A stretch of DNA of 64,000 nucleotides from an uncultured Eubacterium sp. (GCA_900545305.1 UQYD01000001.1:107345-171344); one strand, 5' to 3'; shown: positions 7,501 to 16,073, counted from the stretch's first letter. The notes: generated by a model not told the origin, from the sequence alone. Made by a program: numbers and translations.

Positions 7501-10128
7501 ATGGGTAAAAAGTTTGTATATTTATTTTCAGAGGGCAACGACCACATGAGAGAATTACTCGGTGGTAAAGGTGCTAACCTTGCAGAAATGACTTTGCTTG
7601 GTATGCCAGTTCCTCAGGGCTTTACAATCACTACTGAGGCTTGTACTCAGTATTATGCTGATAATGAAACTATAAATGATGAAATTCAGCAACAGATTAT
7701 GGAATATATAGGTAAACTTGAGGAAGTTACAGGAAAGAAGTTTGGAGATACTGAAAATCCACTTTTAGTTTCTGTTCGTTCTGGTTCAAGAGCATCTATG
7801 CCTGGTATGATGGATACTATTTTAAATCTTGGTTTAAATGATGTTGTTGTAGAAACAATAGCGAAAAAGACTGGTAATCCAAGATTTGCATATGATTCAT
7901 ACAGAAGATTTATACAGATGTATTCAGATGTAGTAATGGGTGTAGGCAAGAAGTATTTTGAAAAGTTGATTGATGAACTTAAAGCTGAAAAGGGTGTTAA
8001 GTTAGATACAGAGCTTACAGCTGATGACCTTAAGAGACTTGCAGAACAGTTCAAGGCAGAATATAAATCAGAAATAGGAAAAGATTTCCCAACTGACCCT
8101 AAGGAACAGTTAATAGGTGCTGTTGAGGCTGTTTTCCGTTCATGGAATAATGAAAGAGCTGTATACTATAGAAAGATGAATGATATTCCTAGTTCTTGGG
8201 GTACTGCCGTAAATATTCAGTCTATGGTATTTGGTAATATGGGCGAAACTTCAGGTACAGGTGTTGCATTTACTCGTAATCCTGCTACTGGTGAAAATAA
8301 ACTTTTTGGAGAATTCCTTATGAATGCACAGGGCGAAGACGTTGTTGCCGGTGTAAGAACTCCAAGAAAAATTGACCAGCTCAAGGAAGTTATGCCGGAA
8401 GTATATGACGAATTCGTAGAAATTTGTAATAAACTTGAAAATCACTATAAAGATATGCAGGATATGGAGTTTACTATTGAAGATAAGAAACTCTATATGC
8501 TACAGACTAGAAATGGTAAAAGAACAGCAAAGGCTGCTTTAAAGATTGCTTGTGATTTAATTGATGAAGGTCTTATTGATGAAGAAACTGCTCTTTGTAT
8601 GATAAATCCAAAGCAGTTAGATGCTTTACTTCATCCACAGTTTGATGATGAGGCTTTGAAAAAGGCTGAACCAGTAGCTGTTGCTTTGGCAGCTTCTCCA
8701 GGTGCAGCTTGTGGTCAGATTGTGTTTACAGCTGAAGATGCTGTAGCAAAGGCTAAGGCTGGCGATAAGGTTGTTCTTGTTAGACTTGAAACTTCTCCAG
8801 AAGATATTGAAGGTATGAACTATGCACAGGGTGTACTTACTGTTAGAGGTGGTATGACATCTCATGCAGCCGTTGTTGCAAGAGGTATGGGTACTTGCTG
8901 TGTTTCTGGTTGTGGCGAAATAAATATTGATGAAAATGCTAAGAAGTTTGAACTTGCTGGCAGAACTTATAAAGAGGGAGATTGGATTTCTCTTGATGGT
9001 TCTACTGGTTGCATTTATGGCGAAGCTATTCCTACAGTTCCAGCTACAATAAGTGGCGAATTTGAAAGAATAATGAATTTAGCCGATAAGTATAGAACAC
9101 TTGAAGTAAGAACAAATGCTGATACTCCAAGAGATGCAAAACAGGCAGCAACTTTTGGTGCACAGGGTATTGGTCTTTGCAGAACAGAGCATATGTTCTT
9201 TGATGCAGACAGAATTTCAGCTATGCGTGAAATGATTTGTTCTGATACAGTAGAAGAAAGAGAAATAGCTCTTGATAAACTTGAACCTATGCAGCAGGGC
9301 GATTTTGAAAAGCTTTACGAGGCTATGGAGGGTAAGCACGTTAATATTCGTTTCCTTGACCCACCACTTCATGAATTCCTTCCTACAGCAGAAGAAGATA
9401 TTGAAGAAGTTGCAAAGGCACAGGGTAAGACAGTTGAACAGATTAAGGCTATTATTGTTTCTCTCCACGAATTTAACCCTATGATGGGTCATAGAGGTTG
9501 TCGTCTTTCTGTTACGTTCCCAGAAGTAGCAAAAATGCAGACAAAGGCTGTAATTAAGGCTGCTATTAATGTAACTAAGAGACATCCAGAGTGGAATATT
9601 GTTCCAGAAATTATGGTTCCTTTAGTTGGTGAACTTAAAGAATTTGCTTTTGTTAAGTCAATAATTACAGAAACAGCTAATAAGATTATTGCTGAATCAG
9701 GAATTGATTTAAAATACAAAGTAGGTACTATGATTGAAATTCCAAGAGCAGCTTTAACTGCTGACGAAATAGCTACAGAAGCTGAATTCTTCTCATTTGG
9801 TACAAATGACCTTACACAGATGACATTTGGTTTCTCAAGAGATGATGCCGGTAAGTTCCTTGATTCTTACTATGCTAATCAGATTTATGAACACGACCCA
9901 TTTGCTACACTTGACCAAAAGGGTGTTGGTAAATTGGTAAATATGGCTGTTCAGAGTGGTAAGAGTACAAGACCAAATATTATTCTTGGTATTTGTGGTG
10001 AACACGGTGGCGACCCTGCGTCTATTGATTTCTGTCATAGAGCAGGTTTGACATATGTAAGTTGTTCTCCATATAGAGTTCCTATTGCAAGACTTGCAGC
10101 AGCACAGGCAGCTATAAGAAATAAATAA
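7501..10128 (+). CDS. ppdK: pyruvate, phosphate dikinase
   Basis: Interconverts pyruvate + ATP + Pi and PEP + AMP + PPi in the cytoplasm. 875 residues, the usual length. N-terminal ATP-grasp domain (VSVRSGSRASMPGMMDTILNLG), phosphohistidine domain with catalytic His in GGMTSHAAVVARGMG (about residue 455), and PEP/pyruvate barrel with catalytic Cys in GICGEHGGDPASIDF (about 830). Monocistronic: own promoter and own terminator. Together with the probable PPi-dependent PFK at 56291 it points to PPi-linked glycolysis. Confidence 0.97.
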   Translation: MGKKFVYLFSEGNDHMRELLGGKGANLAEMTLLGMPVPQGFTITTEACTQYYADNETINDEIQQQIMEYIGKLEEVTGKKFGDTENPLLVSVRSGSRASMPGMMDTILNLGLNDVVVETIAKKTGNPRFAYDSYRRFIQMYSDVVMGVGKKYFEKLIDELKAEKGVKLDTELTADDLKRLAEQFKAEYKSEIGKDFPTDPKEQLIGAVEAVFRSWNNERAVYYRKMNDIPSSWGTAVNIQSMVFGNMGETSGTGVAFTRNPATGENKLFGEFLMNAQGEDVVAGVRTPRKIDQLKEVMPEVYDEFVEICNKLENHYKDMQDMEFTIEDKKLYMLQTRNGKRTAKAALKIACDLIDEGLIDEETALCMINPKQLDALLHPQFDDEALKKAEPVAVALAASPGAACGQIVFTAEDAVAKAKAGDKVVLVRLETSPEDIEGMNYAQGVLTVRGGMTSHAAVVARGMGTCCVSGCGEINIDENAKKFELAGRTYKEGDWISLDGSTGCIYGEAIPTVPATISGEFERIMNLADKYRTLEVRTNADTPRDAKQAATFGAQGIGLCRTEHMFFDADRISAMREMICSDTVEEREIALDKLEPMQQGDFEKLYEAMEGKHVNIRFLDPPLHEFLPTAEEDIEEVAKAQGKTVEQIKAIIVSLHEFNPMMGHRGCRLSVTFPEVAKMQTKAVIKAAINVTKRHPEWNIVPEIMVPLVGELKEFAFVKSIITETANKIIAESGIDLKYKVGTMIEIPRAALTADEIATEAEFFSFGTNDLTQMTFGFSRDDAGKFLDSYYANQIYEHDPFATLDQKGVGKLVNMAVQSGKSTRPNIILGICGEHGGDPASIDFCHRAGLTYVSCSPYRVPIARLAAAQAAIRNK

Positions 10129-10138
10129 AATTCTATTT

Positions 10139-10166
10139 ATCCCGTATCATAATGGTACGGGATTTT
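10139..10166 (+). terminator. intrinsic terminator after ppdK
   Basis: Stem atcccgta / tacgggat (10139-10146 with 10156-10163), 9-nt loop, followed by a short T-run. Confidence 0.85.
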
Positions 10167-10232
10167 AGATTTAGATAGTGGATTGGAAAGAAAATCCGAT
10201 GTATTGATTAGTGTAGAAAGGAAGATTTTTTA

Positions 10233-10760
10233 ATGACTAATGCAGTAATTGAAAATATGGTTAATAGAAGAAGTATAAGAAAATACAAGCCTGAACAAAT
10301 TAAAGATGAGGAATTACAGGCTGTTATAAAGGCTGGAGAGTATGCTCCTACAGGAATGGGTATGCAGTCACCTAAAATGGTTGTAGTACAGGATAAGGAA
10401 ACTATTAAATTATTGTCAAATATAAATGCAAAGATTATGGGTGTTGACTCTGACCCATTTTATGGAGCACCAACAGTAATTGTTGTATTTGCTGATAAGG
10501 CTTGTAGACCAACTTATGTAGAAGATGGTTCTTTAGTGTTGGGTAATCTTATGAATGCAGCTCATTCCGTAGGATTAGGCTCTTGTTGGATTCATAGAGC
10601 AAAGGAAACATTTGAAACTCCAGAGGGTAAAGAGCTTATGAAAAAGTGGGGCATAGCTGATACTTGCGTTGGTATAGGTAATTGTGTTTTGGGCTATGCA
10701 GATATGCCTATGCCAGAACCTAAAGAGAGAAAGAAAGATTATGTGGTTATGGTGAAGTAA
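10233..10760 (+). CDS. nitroreductase family FMN protein
   Basis: 175 residues of the nitroreductase fold. RRSIRKYKPEQI is the conserved FMN-binding N-terminus; GEYAPTGMGMQSPKMVVV, DGSLVLGNLMNAAHSVGLGSCWI and the C-terminal GYADMPMPEPKERK segment complete the family pattern. Reduces an unidentified electrophile with NAD(P)H. Ribosome-binding site aaagga 10 nt before the ATG. Single gene between two terminators. Confidence 0.9.
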   Translation: MTNAVIENMVNRRSIRKYKPEQIKDEELQAVIKAGEYAPTGMGMQSPKMVVVQDKETIKLLSNINAKIMGVDSDPFYGAPTVIVVFADKACRPTYVEDGSLVLGNLMNAAHSVGLGSCWIHRAKETFETPEGKELMKKWGIADTCVGIGNCVLGYADMPMPEPKERKKDYVVMVK

Positions 10761-10792
10761 AAATATTAAATGATGAACAGTTAATATTAGTT

Positions 10793-10823
10793 AAGGAATG
10801 TATAGAAATATACATTCCTTTTT
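10793..10823 (+). terminator. intrinsic terminator after nitroreductase gene
   Basis: Perfect 12-bp stem aaggaatgtata / tatacattcctt (10793-10804 with 10809-10820), GAAA tetraloop, T-tract to 10823. Confidence 0.95.
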
Positions 10824-10869
10824 GTGTAACAATAAAATAATAGCATGGATAATATCTTTAATAATAATT

Positions 10870-10922
10870 AAACTATTGACATTATAAAAAACTATTGATA
10901 GAGTAGATATATAAATTATTAT
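10870..10922 (+). promoter_or_regulatory. candidate promoter region of the Ter-associated island with a direct repeat
   Basis: aaactattga occurs at 10870-10879 and again at 10889-10898. TTGATA (10895-10900), 16-nt spacer and TATTAT (10917-10922) form a plausible promoter about 70 nt before the first PRTase gene. The repeat could be a regulator site; nothing proves this. Confidence 0.45.
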
Positions 10923-10993
10923 GATTAACAGAATTTAATTATAGAATAAGTATGGTTCAAATTAAAATAATATATAGAAAATTGGTGATTAAT

Positions 10994-12094
10994 ATGAAAT
11001 ATTCTGAGCAAAATTTAGTAAAAATTGCAAAAAGAGAAAATAATAAAAAAAGAAGTTATCTTTTGGTAAATCCTTTACAGGGAAAGCATATACCCGTTTC
11101 GCCGATGAAGGCAATGCAATTATTTGACTCTTTAGCTGATAAAATTAAGGATAGATATAAGGACGAAAAAATATTATTCGTAGGCTTTGCTGAAACAGCA
11201 ACAGCAATAGGAGCAAGAGTAGCTGTAAATCTTGGGGCTAATTATATACAAACAACTAGGGAAATTATACCTGACGTTAATTATATGTTTTTTTCGGAAG
11301 AACACAGTCACGCAACAGAACAGAAATTAGTCAAGAATGATATAGATGGTATTATAAAAGAAGTTGATAGAATTATATTTATTGAAGATGAGATTACTAC
11401 AGGGAAAACAATTTTAAACATAATTGATATTTTAGAAAAACAATATCCAAATAAGTTAAAATATGGTGTAGCATCACTATTAAATGGTATGACAGATGAA
11501 CATTTATCGAGATATAAAAAAAGGAAAATAGAAATTCAATATCTTGTAAAGACAGACCATAGTGATTATAAAAAATATGCTGATAAATATATAAATGATG
11601 GAGATTATATTTGTAATTTGTCAGATGAAAAAATAGAAGTTCCTATACTTAATATAGAAGGAAAAATGGACGCAAGACGACTAGTAAATGGAAAGAAATA
11701 TGAAGAAGCATGCCAAAGACTTTGGAATAAAGTCAATGAAAAAATTGGGAATATAAAAAAAGAAAAAATATTAGTTGTAGGAACAGAAGAATTTATGTAT
11801 CCTTCTCTGTATATTGGTAGTATGCTAGAAAATTTAGAGAATGAAGTAAAATGCCATTCAACAACTAGAAGTCCAATTATGGTAAGCAGGGACAAAGAGT
11901 ATCCGTTACATACTAGATATGAATTACGTAGCTTATATGATAGTGAAAGAAAAACTTTTATATACGATATAGATAAATATGATAGAGTGCTTGTTATTAC
12001 AGATTCGTCTTTGTTAGAAAAAAAGGGTATTATTTCTTTGGTAAATGCCTTAAATGAGAAAAATGAAAATATTGTGGTTATAAGGTGGTGTTAA
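10994..12094 (+). CDS. Ter-associated phosphoribosyltransferase with C-terminal TRSP domain
   Basis: 366 residues. N-terminal PRTase-fold domain: LVNPLQGKHIPVSP (signature of this Ter-linked group), GFAETATAIGARVA and the PRPP-loop motif IIFIEDEITTGKTILN (about residues 120-135). The C-terminal part carries TTRSPI and HTRYELRSLYDSERKTF, the TRSP domain that gives the family its name. In published comparative genomics (Anantharaman, Iyer and Aravind) this pair belongs to a predicted nucleoside-like-metabolite pathway in ter operons. ATG 10994 follows ggtga; ATG 10952 lacks a site. AT-rich with many ATA codons compared with the flanking housekeeping genes. Confidence 0.85.
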   Translation: MKYSEQNLVKIAKRENNKKRSYLLVNPLQGKHIPVSPMKAMQLFDSLADKIKDRYKDEKILFVGFAETATAIGARVAVNLGANYIQTTREIIPDVNYMFFSEEHSHATEQKLVKNDIDGIIKEVDRIIFIEDEITTGKTILNIIDILEKQYPNKLKYGVASLLNGMTDEHLSRYKKRKIEIQYLVKTDHSDYKKYADKYINDGDYICNLSDEKIEVPILNIEGKMDARRLVNGKKYEEACQRLWNKVNEKIGNIKKEKILVVGTEEFMYPSLYIGSMLENLENEVKCHSTTRSPIMVSRDKEYPLHTRYELRSLYDSERKTFIYDIDKYDRVLVITDSSLLEKKGIISLVNALNEKNENIVVIRWC

Positions 12095-12096
12095 GA

Positions 12097-13146
12097 TTGA
12101 GAAGTTCGTATAATGAAAAAGATGTTATTTTACTTTTAAAAGATATTACTGGAATGGTTGAACCACAATCTACAGAAGAAAGAGAAAAGTTAATTCAATC
12201 AGGAAAACATTATAGTGAAATGCTTCCAATCGAATATGTACCTACTGAAAAATATATGGAGGTTTATAAGGAAACACTAAAAATATATGCTAAACCTACA
12301 GCATTGGCTATAGGAAATTTGGCTGATAAAATAATAAATAAAAGGGGAAGTAATGTTGTCATAGTTTCACTAGCCAGAGCAGGCACTCCAATTGGAATTT
12401 TAGTTAAGCGATTTATAAAAATGAAATATAACATAGATATTCCACATTATTCTATTTCTATTATTAGAGGACGTGGGATTGATAATAATGCAATGAAATA
12501 TTTGCTAGATAACTATAAACCAGAACAACTTTTGTTCTTAGATGGATGGATTGGAAAGGGTGCAATTTACAATGAGCTGAAAAAAGATATTTCTGAATAT
12601 GAAGGTGTTTCATCAGAAATTGCAGTTGTTGCAGACCCTGCAAATATAACTGAACTTTGTGGCACACACGAGGATATTATAATTCCAAGCTCATGCCTTA
12701 ATTGTACTGTTTCAGGGCTTATTAGTAGGACTTTTCTAAGAGATGACATAATAGGAAAAGATGACTTTCATGGAGCTATTTATTATGGAGAATTGAAAAA
12801 AGCTGACTTATCATACGATTTTATAGAAAAAATTGAAAAACAGTTTGATAAAGAGTCTAGTATAAAATCTGAAATGATTTCAGGTTTGGGAATAGATGAA
12901 GTATACGAAATTGCTAAAGTATTTGATATAGATGATATTAATTTAATAAAACCAGGAATTGGCGAAGCTACAAGAGTATTACTTCGTAGAATTCCTTGGA
13001 AAATTCTAATAGATATTAGATATAAAGATGATGCTCAATTAGGTCATCTAATACGACTTGCTGAAGAAAAAAATGTTCCGATTGAATATTATCCTTTAAG
13101 ACATTATAAGTGTTGTGGTATAATTAAGAAAATATCTGACATATAA
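12097..13146 (+). CDS. Ter-associated PRTase-like protein (StiP family) with PELOTA-type RNA-binding C-terminus
   Basis: 349 residues. N-terminal PRTase-like domain with SLARAGTPIGILVKRF (about residues 90-105), HYSISIIRGRGID and the loop LFLDGWIGKGAI. The annotation of relatives as cysteine protease StiP is by transfer and doubtful. The C-terminus (KPGIGEATRVLLRRIPWKILI... then HLIRLAEEKNVPIEYYPL) matches the PELOTA_1 RNA-binding domain. TTG 12097 lies 2 nt after the upstream stop with aaggtggtg ahead of it, preferred to GTG 12085, which overlaps that site. Translationally coupled partner of the TRSP protein. Confidence 0.83.
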   Translation: MRSSYNEKDVILLLKDITGMVEPQSTEEREKLIQSGKHYSEMLPIEYVPTEKYMEVYKETLKIYAKPTALAIGNLADKIINKRGSNVVIVSLARAGTPIGILVKRFIKMKYNIDIPHYSISIIRGRGIDNNAMKYLLDNYKPEQLLFLDGWIGKGAIYNELKKDISEYEGVSSEIAVVADPANITELCGTHEDIIIPSSCLNCTVSGLISRTFLRDDIIGKDDFHGAIYYGELKKADLSYDFIEKIEKQFDKESSIKSEMISGLGIDEVYEIAKVFDIDDINLIKPGIGEATRVLLRRIPWKILIDIRYKDDAQLGHLIRLAEEKNVPIEYYPLRHYKCCGIIKKISDI

Positions 13147-13191
13147 TTTTTATAATTATTGAAATTGAAACGTAATTGTTGTATTTTTTTG

Positions 13192-13229
13192 TTGAGGTTA
13201 TTATAAGTTAAATCTTGTAATAACCTCAA
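13192..13229 (+). terminator. terminator between the PRTase pair and the convergent lyase gene
   Basis: Perfect 12-bp stem ttgaggttatta / taataacctcaa (13192-13203 with 13218-13229) followed on the + strand by tattttatttt. On the - strand the stem is followed by A-rich, not U-rich, sequence, so it should act mainly on the + transcript. Confidence 0.8.
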
Positions 13230-13233
13230 TATT

Positions 13234-14193
13234 TTATTTTATACCATAAACATCTGCTAAAAATAATACTTTTGATGCCCAATTAATATGAGTTTTGTAT
13301 TCATTCATTCTTTCGTTAGATAAATTGCCAGCAACGAGATTATTTGAATCCTTATTCCAGTTTAGTATAGATTGGGCATCGTTGTAATCTGATTGAGATA
13401 CTTTGAATGTATCATTTACAATATTAATTTGATTAGGATGGATAATGGTTTTACCGATAAATCCACACAGTTTATCATCTTTTATTTCCTGAATAAGACC
13501 TTGCTTCCAATTTGGTCCTGAATAGTATTCATACACAGGTCCAGAAACGACATAGTCCATTCCATATACAGCAATTATATCTGAAAAAATATCTGAAATA
13601 GGTCTGATTTTATGTATTGACTCATCAAAGTGCCTTCTTAATCCAAACATATTACATAAATCATTACCCCCAACTCTAATGTTTAAGACGAGCTCCTCTA
13701 TTTTGGATAATTTGTCTTTAAGCTCGTATAAGATATTATATCTTGAACGTAAATCAATAATAGAAGAATTTTCATATATTGGCATTACATATAGTCTTTT
13801 TTTTGAAATTTCATTTACTTTAATAATGGCTTGAATATAGCTATCAGCATTTTCTGTTGAAAATTTTGGTATAATATAGCCGGTAATAATATTGATACTG
13901 TTTCCAAATGCTTTAGTAAGTTTAATTATTTGTTGAGAATTTCTTACTCTAATAAATATTTTTGGAAGATAGAAGGAATTAGTTTTATAATTATTATAAA
14001 TAGAATTAATATTATTTACGAGTATGTTTTCGGCAATTTCTATATGTTTATCGTTTATAGTATCTTCTAAGCAAAAAGCAAGTGAAAAGTTATTACCAAA
14101 TTTTTCTTTAGTAAGAGTATCTACTATACTAATTTTATTAGCTGGACAGTAAAGTAAAGGACCGACACTATAATATAAAATATTATTTTTCAA
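13234..14193 (-). CDS. Ter-associated CitE/HpcH-like TIM-barrel C-C bond lyase
   Basis: 319 residues. Features of the HpcH/CitE aldolase-lyase barrel in order: GPLLYCPA start, AFCLEDTI (acidic metal/CoA-side residues), IFIRVRN (substrate arginine), RVGGNDLCNMFGLRR, DYVVSGPVYEYY and GFIGKTIIHPNQI. The RVGGNDL...GLRR block is typical of the lyase-like family found in ter operons rather than citrate lyase. Start is TTG at 14193 with aggag 10 nt upstream. Convergent to the PRTase pair and divergent from terD, so the pathway is split into separate transcripts. Substrate unknown. Confidence 0.82.
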   Translation of the reverse strand: MKNNILYYSVGPLLYCPANKISIVDTLTKEKFGNNFSLAFCLEDTINDKHIEIAENILVNNINSIYNNYKTNSFYLPKIFIRVRNSQQIIKLTKAFGNSINIITGYIIPKFSTENADSYIQAIIKVNEISKKRLYVMPIYENSSIIDLRSRYNILYELKDKLSKIEELVLNIRVGGNDLCNMFGLRRHFDESIHKIRPISDIFSDIIAVYGMDYVVSGPVYEYYSGPNWKQGLIQEIKDDKLCGFIGKTIIHPNQINIVNDTFKVSQSDYNDAQSILNWNKDSNNLVAGNLSNERMNEYKTHINWASKVLFLADVYGIK

Positions 14194-14227
14194 TATTTAA
14201 TCACTCCTATTATATATATTTATCTAT

Positions 14228-14236
14228 ATTATATCA
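14228..14236 (-). promoter_or_regulatory. extended -10 promoter of the lyase gene
   Basis: Reading the minus strand, TGATATAAT (TGn plus perfect TATAAT) lies about 35 nt before the TTG start; no good -35 at normal spacing is seen. Confidence 0.5.
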
Positions 14237-14376
14237 TATATTTAAAAAATGGTTTGAAAATTTTTTATTAAATAGGACTGTTTAGGGTTAAAGCAATATT
14301 TTAATTAAATTTATCTAATAATTTCTAAATAAAATTAGGTGATAATAAAAAAATAAAGATATAGAGTGTTTTTAGC

Positions 14377-14405
14377 TTGTAATTTATGAATATTTATGAT
14401 ACAAT
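14377..14405 (+). promoter_or_regulatory. distal terD promoter candidate
   Basis: TTGTAA (14377-14382), 17-nt spacer, TACAAT (14400-14405); would give a leader of about 120 nt. Confidence 0.5.
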
Positions 14406-14477
14406 AAGTACATAGAAAATTGAATTTGTATTATTGGAATATAGATTGATATAAATCTGATAATATTTGTTTTTTAA

Positions 14478-14507
14478 TTGATTATGTAAATAAAAATTTA
14501 ATATAAT
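14478..14507 (+). promoter_or_regulatory. proximal terD promoter candidate
   Basis: TTGATT (14478-14483), 18-nt spacer, perfect TATAAT (14502-14507), with aggag at 14521-14525 before ATG 14534. The two tandem candidates suggest regulated expression. Confidence 0.55.
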
Positions 14508-14533
14508 GTGGTTTAAAGAGAGGAGTTTTTGCT

Positions 14534-15115
14534 ATGCCTATTAATTTATCAAAAGGACAGAAAGTTGATTTAACAAAGGGTAACCCAGGATTAAAGAAAA
14601 TTATGATTGGGCTTGGCTGGGATGTAAATGCATTTGATTCAGGTACAGATTTTGACCTTGATGCTGCAGCATTTATGCTTGGTGCAGATGGTAAATGCCC
14701 AAGTGATAAAGAATTTATTTTTTATGGTAATTTAAATCATGCTACAGGAGCAGTAACTCATATGGGTGATAATCTTACAGGAGAGGGCGAAGGTGATGAT
14801 GAACAGATTCAGATTGATTTGTCAAAAATTCCTTCAAATATTGAAAAGATAGCTTTTACTGTAACAATATATGAATCAGATGCTAGAAGACAAAATTTTG
14901 GTCAGGTTTCAAATGCTTTTATTAGAATTGTAGATGAGTCTACAAATACAGAGCTTATTAGATATGATTTAGGTGAAGATTTCTCGATTGAGACAGCAGT
15001 AGTTGTTGGAGAACTTTATAAAAATAATGGTGAATGGAAATTTAATGCAATAGGTAGTGGTTTCCAAGGTGGTTTAGCAGCTTTATGTGGACATTATGGT
15101 ATTAGTGTTGCATAA
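14534..15115 (+). CDS. terD: TerD-family calcium-binding stress protein
   Basis: 193 residues, full length for TerD. LSKGQKVDLTKGNPGLKKIMIGLGWD opens the domain; the acidic clusters DFDLDAAAFML and DNLTGEGEGDDEQI are the Ca-binding positions known in TerD structures; SNAFIRIVDE and the C-terminal GELYKNNGEWKFNAIGSGF complete it. TerD proteins are linked to tellurite, phage and chemical stress; the physiological trigger is unknown. Only one TerD paralogue and no TerC are present in this window. Followed by a terminator that abuts the HAD gene. Confidence 0.95.
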   Translation: MPINLSKGQKVDLTKGNPGLKKIMIGLGWDVNAFDSGTDFDLDAAAFMLGADGKCPSDKEFIFYGNLNHATGAVTHMGDNLTGEGEGDDEQIQIDLSKIPSNIEKIAFTVTIYESDARRQNFGQVSNAFIRIVDESTNTELIRYDLGEDFSIETAVVVGELYKNNGEWKFNAIGSGFQGGLAALCGHYGISVA

Positions 15116-15147
15116 ATGATATTGATACTAAAGAATTTGATATGAAA

Positions 15148-15180
15148 AAGGTGTGGTAAAATTTTACTGCACCTTTTTTT
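15148..15180 (+). terminator. terminator between terD and the HAD gene
   Basis: aaggtg (15148-15153) pairs with cacctt (15170-15175), with a mismatched and re-paired inner stem, followed by an uninterrupted T-run to 15180. The ribosome-binding site of the next gene starts at 15181, leaving no room for a promoter. Confidence 0.8.
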
Positions 15181-15194
15181 GAGGTGATGATTTA

Positions 15195-15962
15195 ATGATT
15201 ATATTAAATACAGATTTAGATAATACGATTATTTATTCATATAAACACGATATTGGGAATGATAAAATAAATGTAGAAATATATAAGGAAAAACAAATTT
15301 CATTTATTACAAGAAAAACTTATAGCTTACTTAAGAAATTAAATAAGGATATTCTAATTGTGCCAACATCAACAAGAACTATTGAACAGTATAATAGAAT
15401 AAATCTTAATATAGGAAAAATAAAATATGCTTTGGTATGCAATGGAGGAATACTTCTTGTAAATGGAGTTAAAGATGAAAAATGGTACGAAGAATCCTTA
15501 AAAAATGTTTCTGAAAGTAAACAGGAATTGGAGAAAGCAATTAATTTACTTACAAAAGAAAATAGAAGGACAATGGAATTAAGATTTATTGAACAACTTT
15601 TTATATTTACAAAATGTGTAGAGTCAGAAAATGTAGTTGAAGATTTGAAAAAAGTGCTTAACAAAAATTTAGTAGACGTTTTTAATAATGGAGAAAAGGT
15701 ATATGTTGTTCCTAAACGATTAAGTAAAGGTGTGGCAGTAAAACGTTTTAAAAAATACATAAAAGGGGATTATGTTATTTCAGCAGGGGATAGCGAGTTT
15801 GATATTTCAATGTTGTGTGAGTCCGATATTGGTTTAGCTCCTTATGGATTTAGTGAAAAATATAAAATTGATTCTGATATTATTGAGGCTAAAGAAAATG
15901 AAATTTTCTCAGATTTTCTGCTTAATAAATGTTTAAAAATAAAAGATACTTATAATGTTTGA
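15195..15962 (+). CDS. HAD-superfamily phosphatase of the Ter-associated island
   Basis: 255 residues. HAD motif I is NTDLDNTII (residues about 5-13), motif II PTSTRT (about 57-62), a lysine in VPKRLSKGVAVKRF serves as motif III, and motif IV is SAGDSEFDISML (about 198). The cap sits between motifs II and III, as in Cof-type enzymes acting on sugar- or nucleoside-phosphates. HAD phosphatases are recurrent members of Ter-linked biosynthetic neighbourhoods and could dephosphorylate the predicted PRTase product; that is inference. ATG 15195 follows gaggtg. Confidence 0.85.
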   Translation: MIILNTDLDNTIIYSYKHDIGNDKINVEIYKEKQISFITRKTYSLLKKLNKDILIVPTSTRTIEQYNRINLNIGKIKYALVCNGGILLVNGVKDEKWYEESLKNVSESKQELEKAINLLTKENRRTMELRFIEQLFIFTKCVESENVVEDLKKVLNKNLVDVFNNGEKVYVVPKRLSKGVAVKRFKKYIKGDYVISAGDSEFDISMLCESDIGLAPYGFSEKYKIDSDIIEAKENEIFSDFLLNKCLKIKDTYNV

Positions 15963-15972
15963 AACTAAATAT

Positions 15973-16015
15973 TCATTAATAGAACCAACGTATAAAGGTA
16001 TGGTTGTATTAATGA
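15973..16015. repeat. inverted repeat downstream of the HAD gene
   Basis: tcattaata-g-aacca (15973-15987) pairs with tggtt-g-tattaatga (16001-16015) with one G/G mismatch, starting 11 nt after the HAD stop. No T-run follows on the + strand; probably an upstream stem that assists the terminator directly behind it. Confidence 0.6.
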
Positions 16016-16021
16016 GTGAAA

Positions 16022-16066
16022 AAAATAACACAAATTGCTAATAAAAATTGCAATTTGTGTTATTTT
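16022..16066. terminator. bidirectional terminator between convergent genes
   Basis: Perfect 17-bp stem aaaataacacaaattgc / gcaatttgtgttatttt (16022-16038 with 16050-16066), 11-nt loop; its A/T ends give U-runs on both transcripts. Confidence 0.93.
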
Positions 16067-16073
16067 AGTACTA

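Larger units (their letters stand above)
14194..14533. other. 340-nt intergenic region with divergent promoters
   Basis: Very AT-rich and without a credible gene. It holds the minus-strand promoter of the lyase gene near 14228-14236 and two plus-strand promoter candidates for terD (14377-14405 and 14478-14507), listed separately. No convincing riboswitch or operator palindrome was recognised between them. Confidence 0.6.

Noticed and set aside
10952..10993. Upstream ATG start for the TRSP protein
   Set aside because: No ribosome-binding site; ATG 10994 has ggtga at proper distance and matches the domain start.
10994..15115. Tellurite resistance as the function of the TerD region
   Set aside because: Presence of TerD does not prove tellurite resistance; terC and other ter genes are not in the window.
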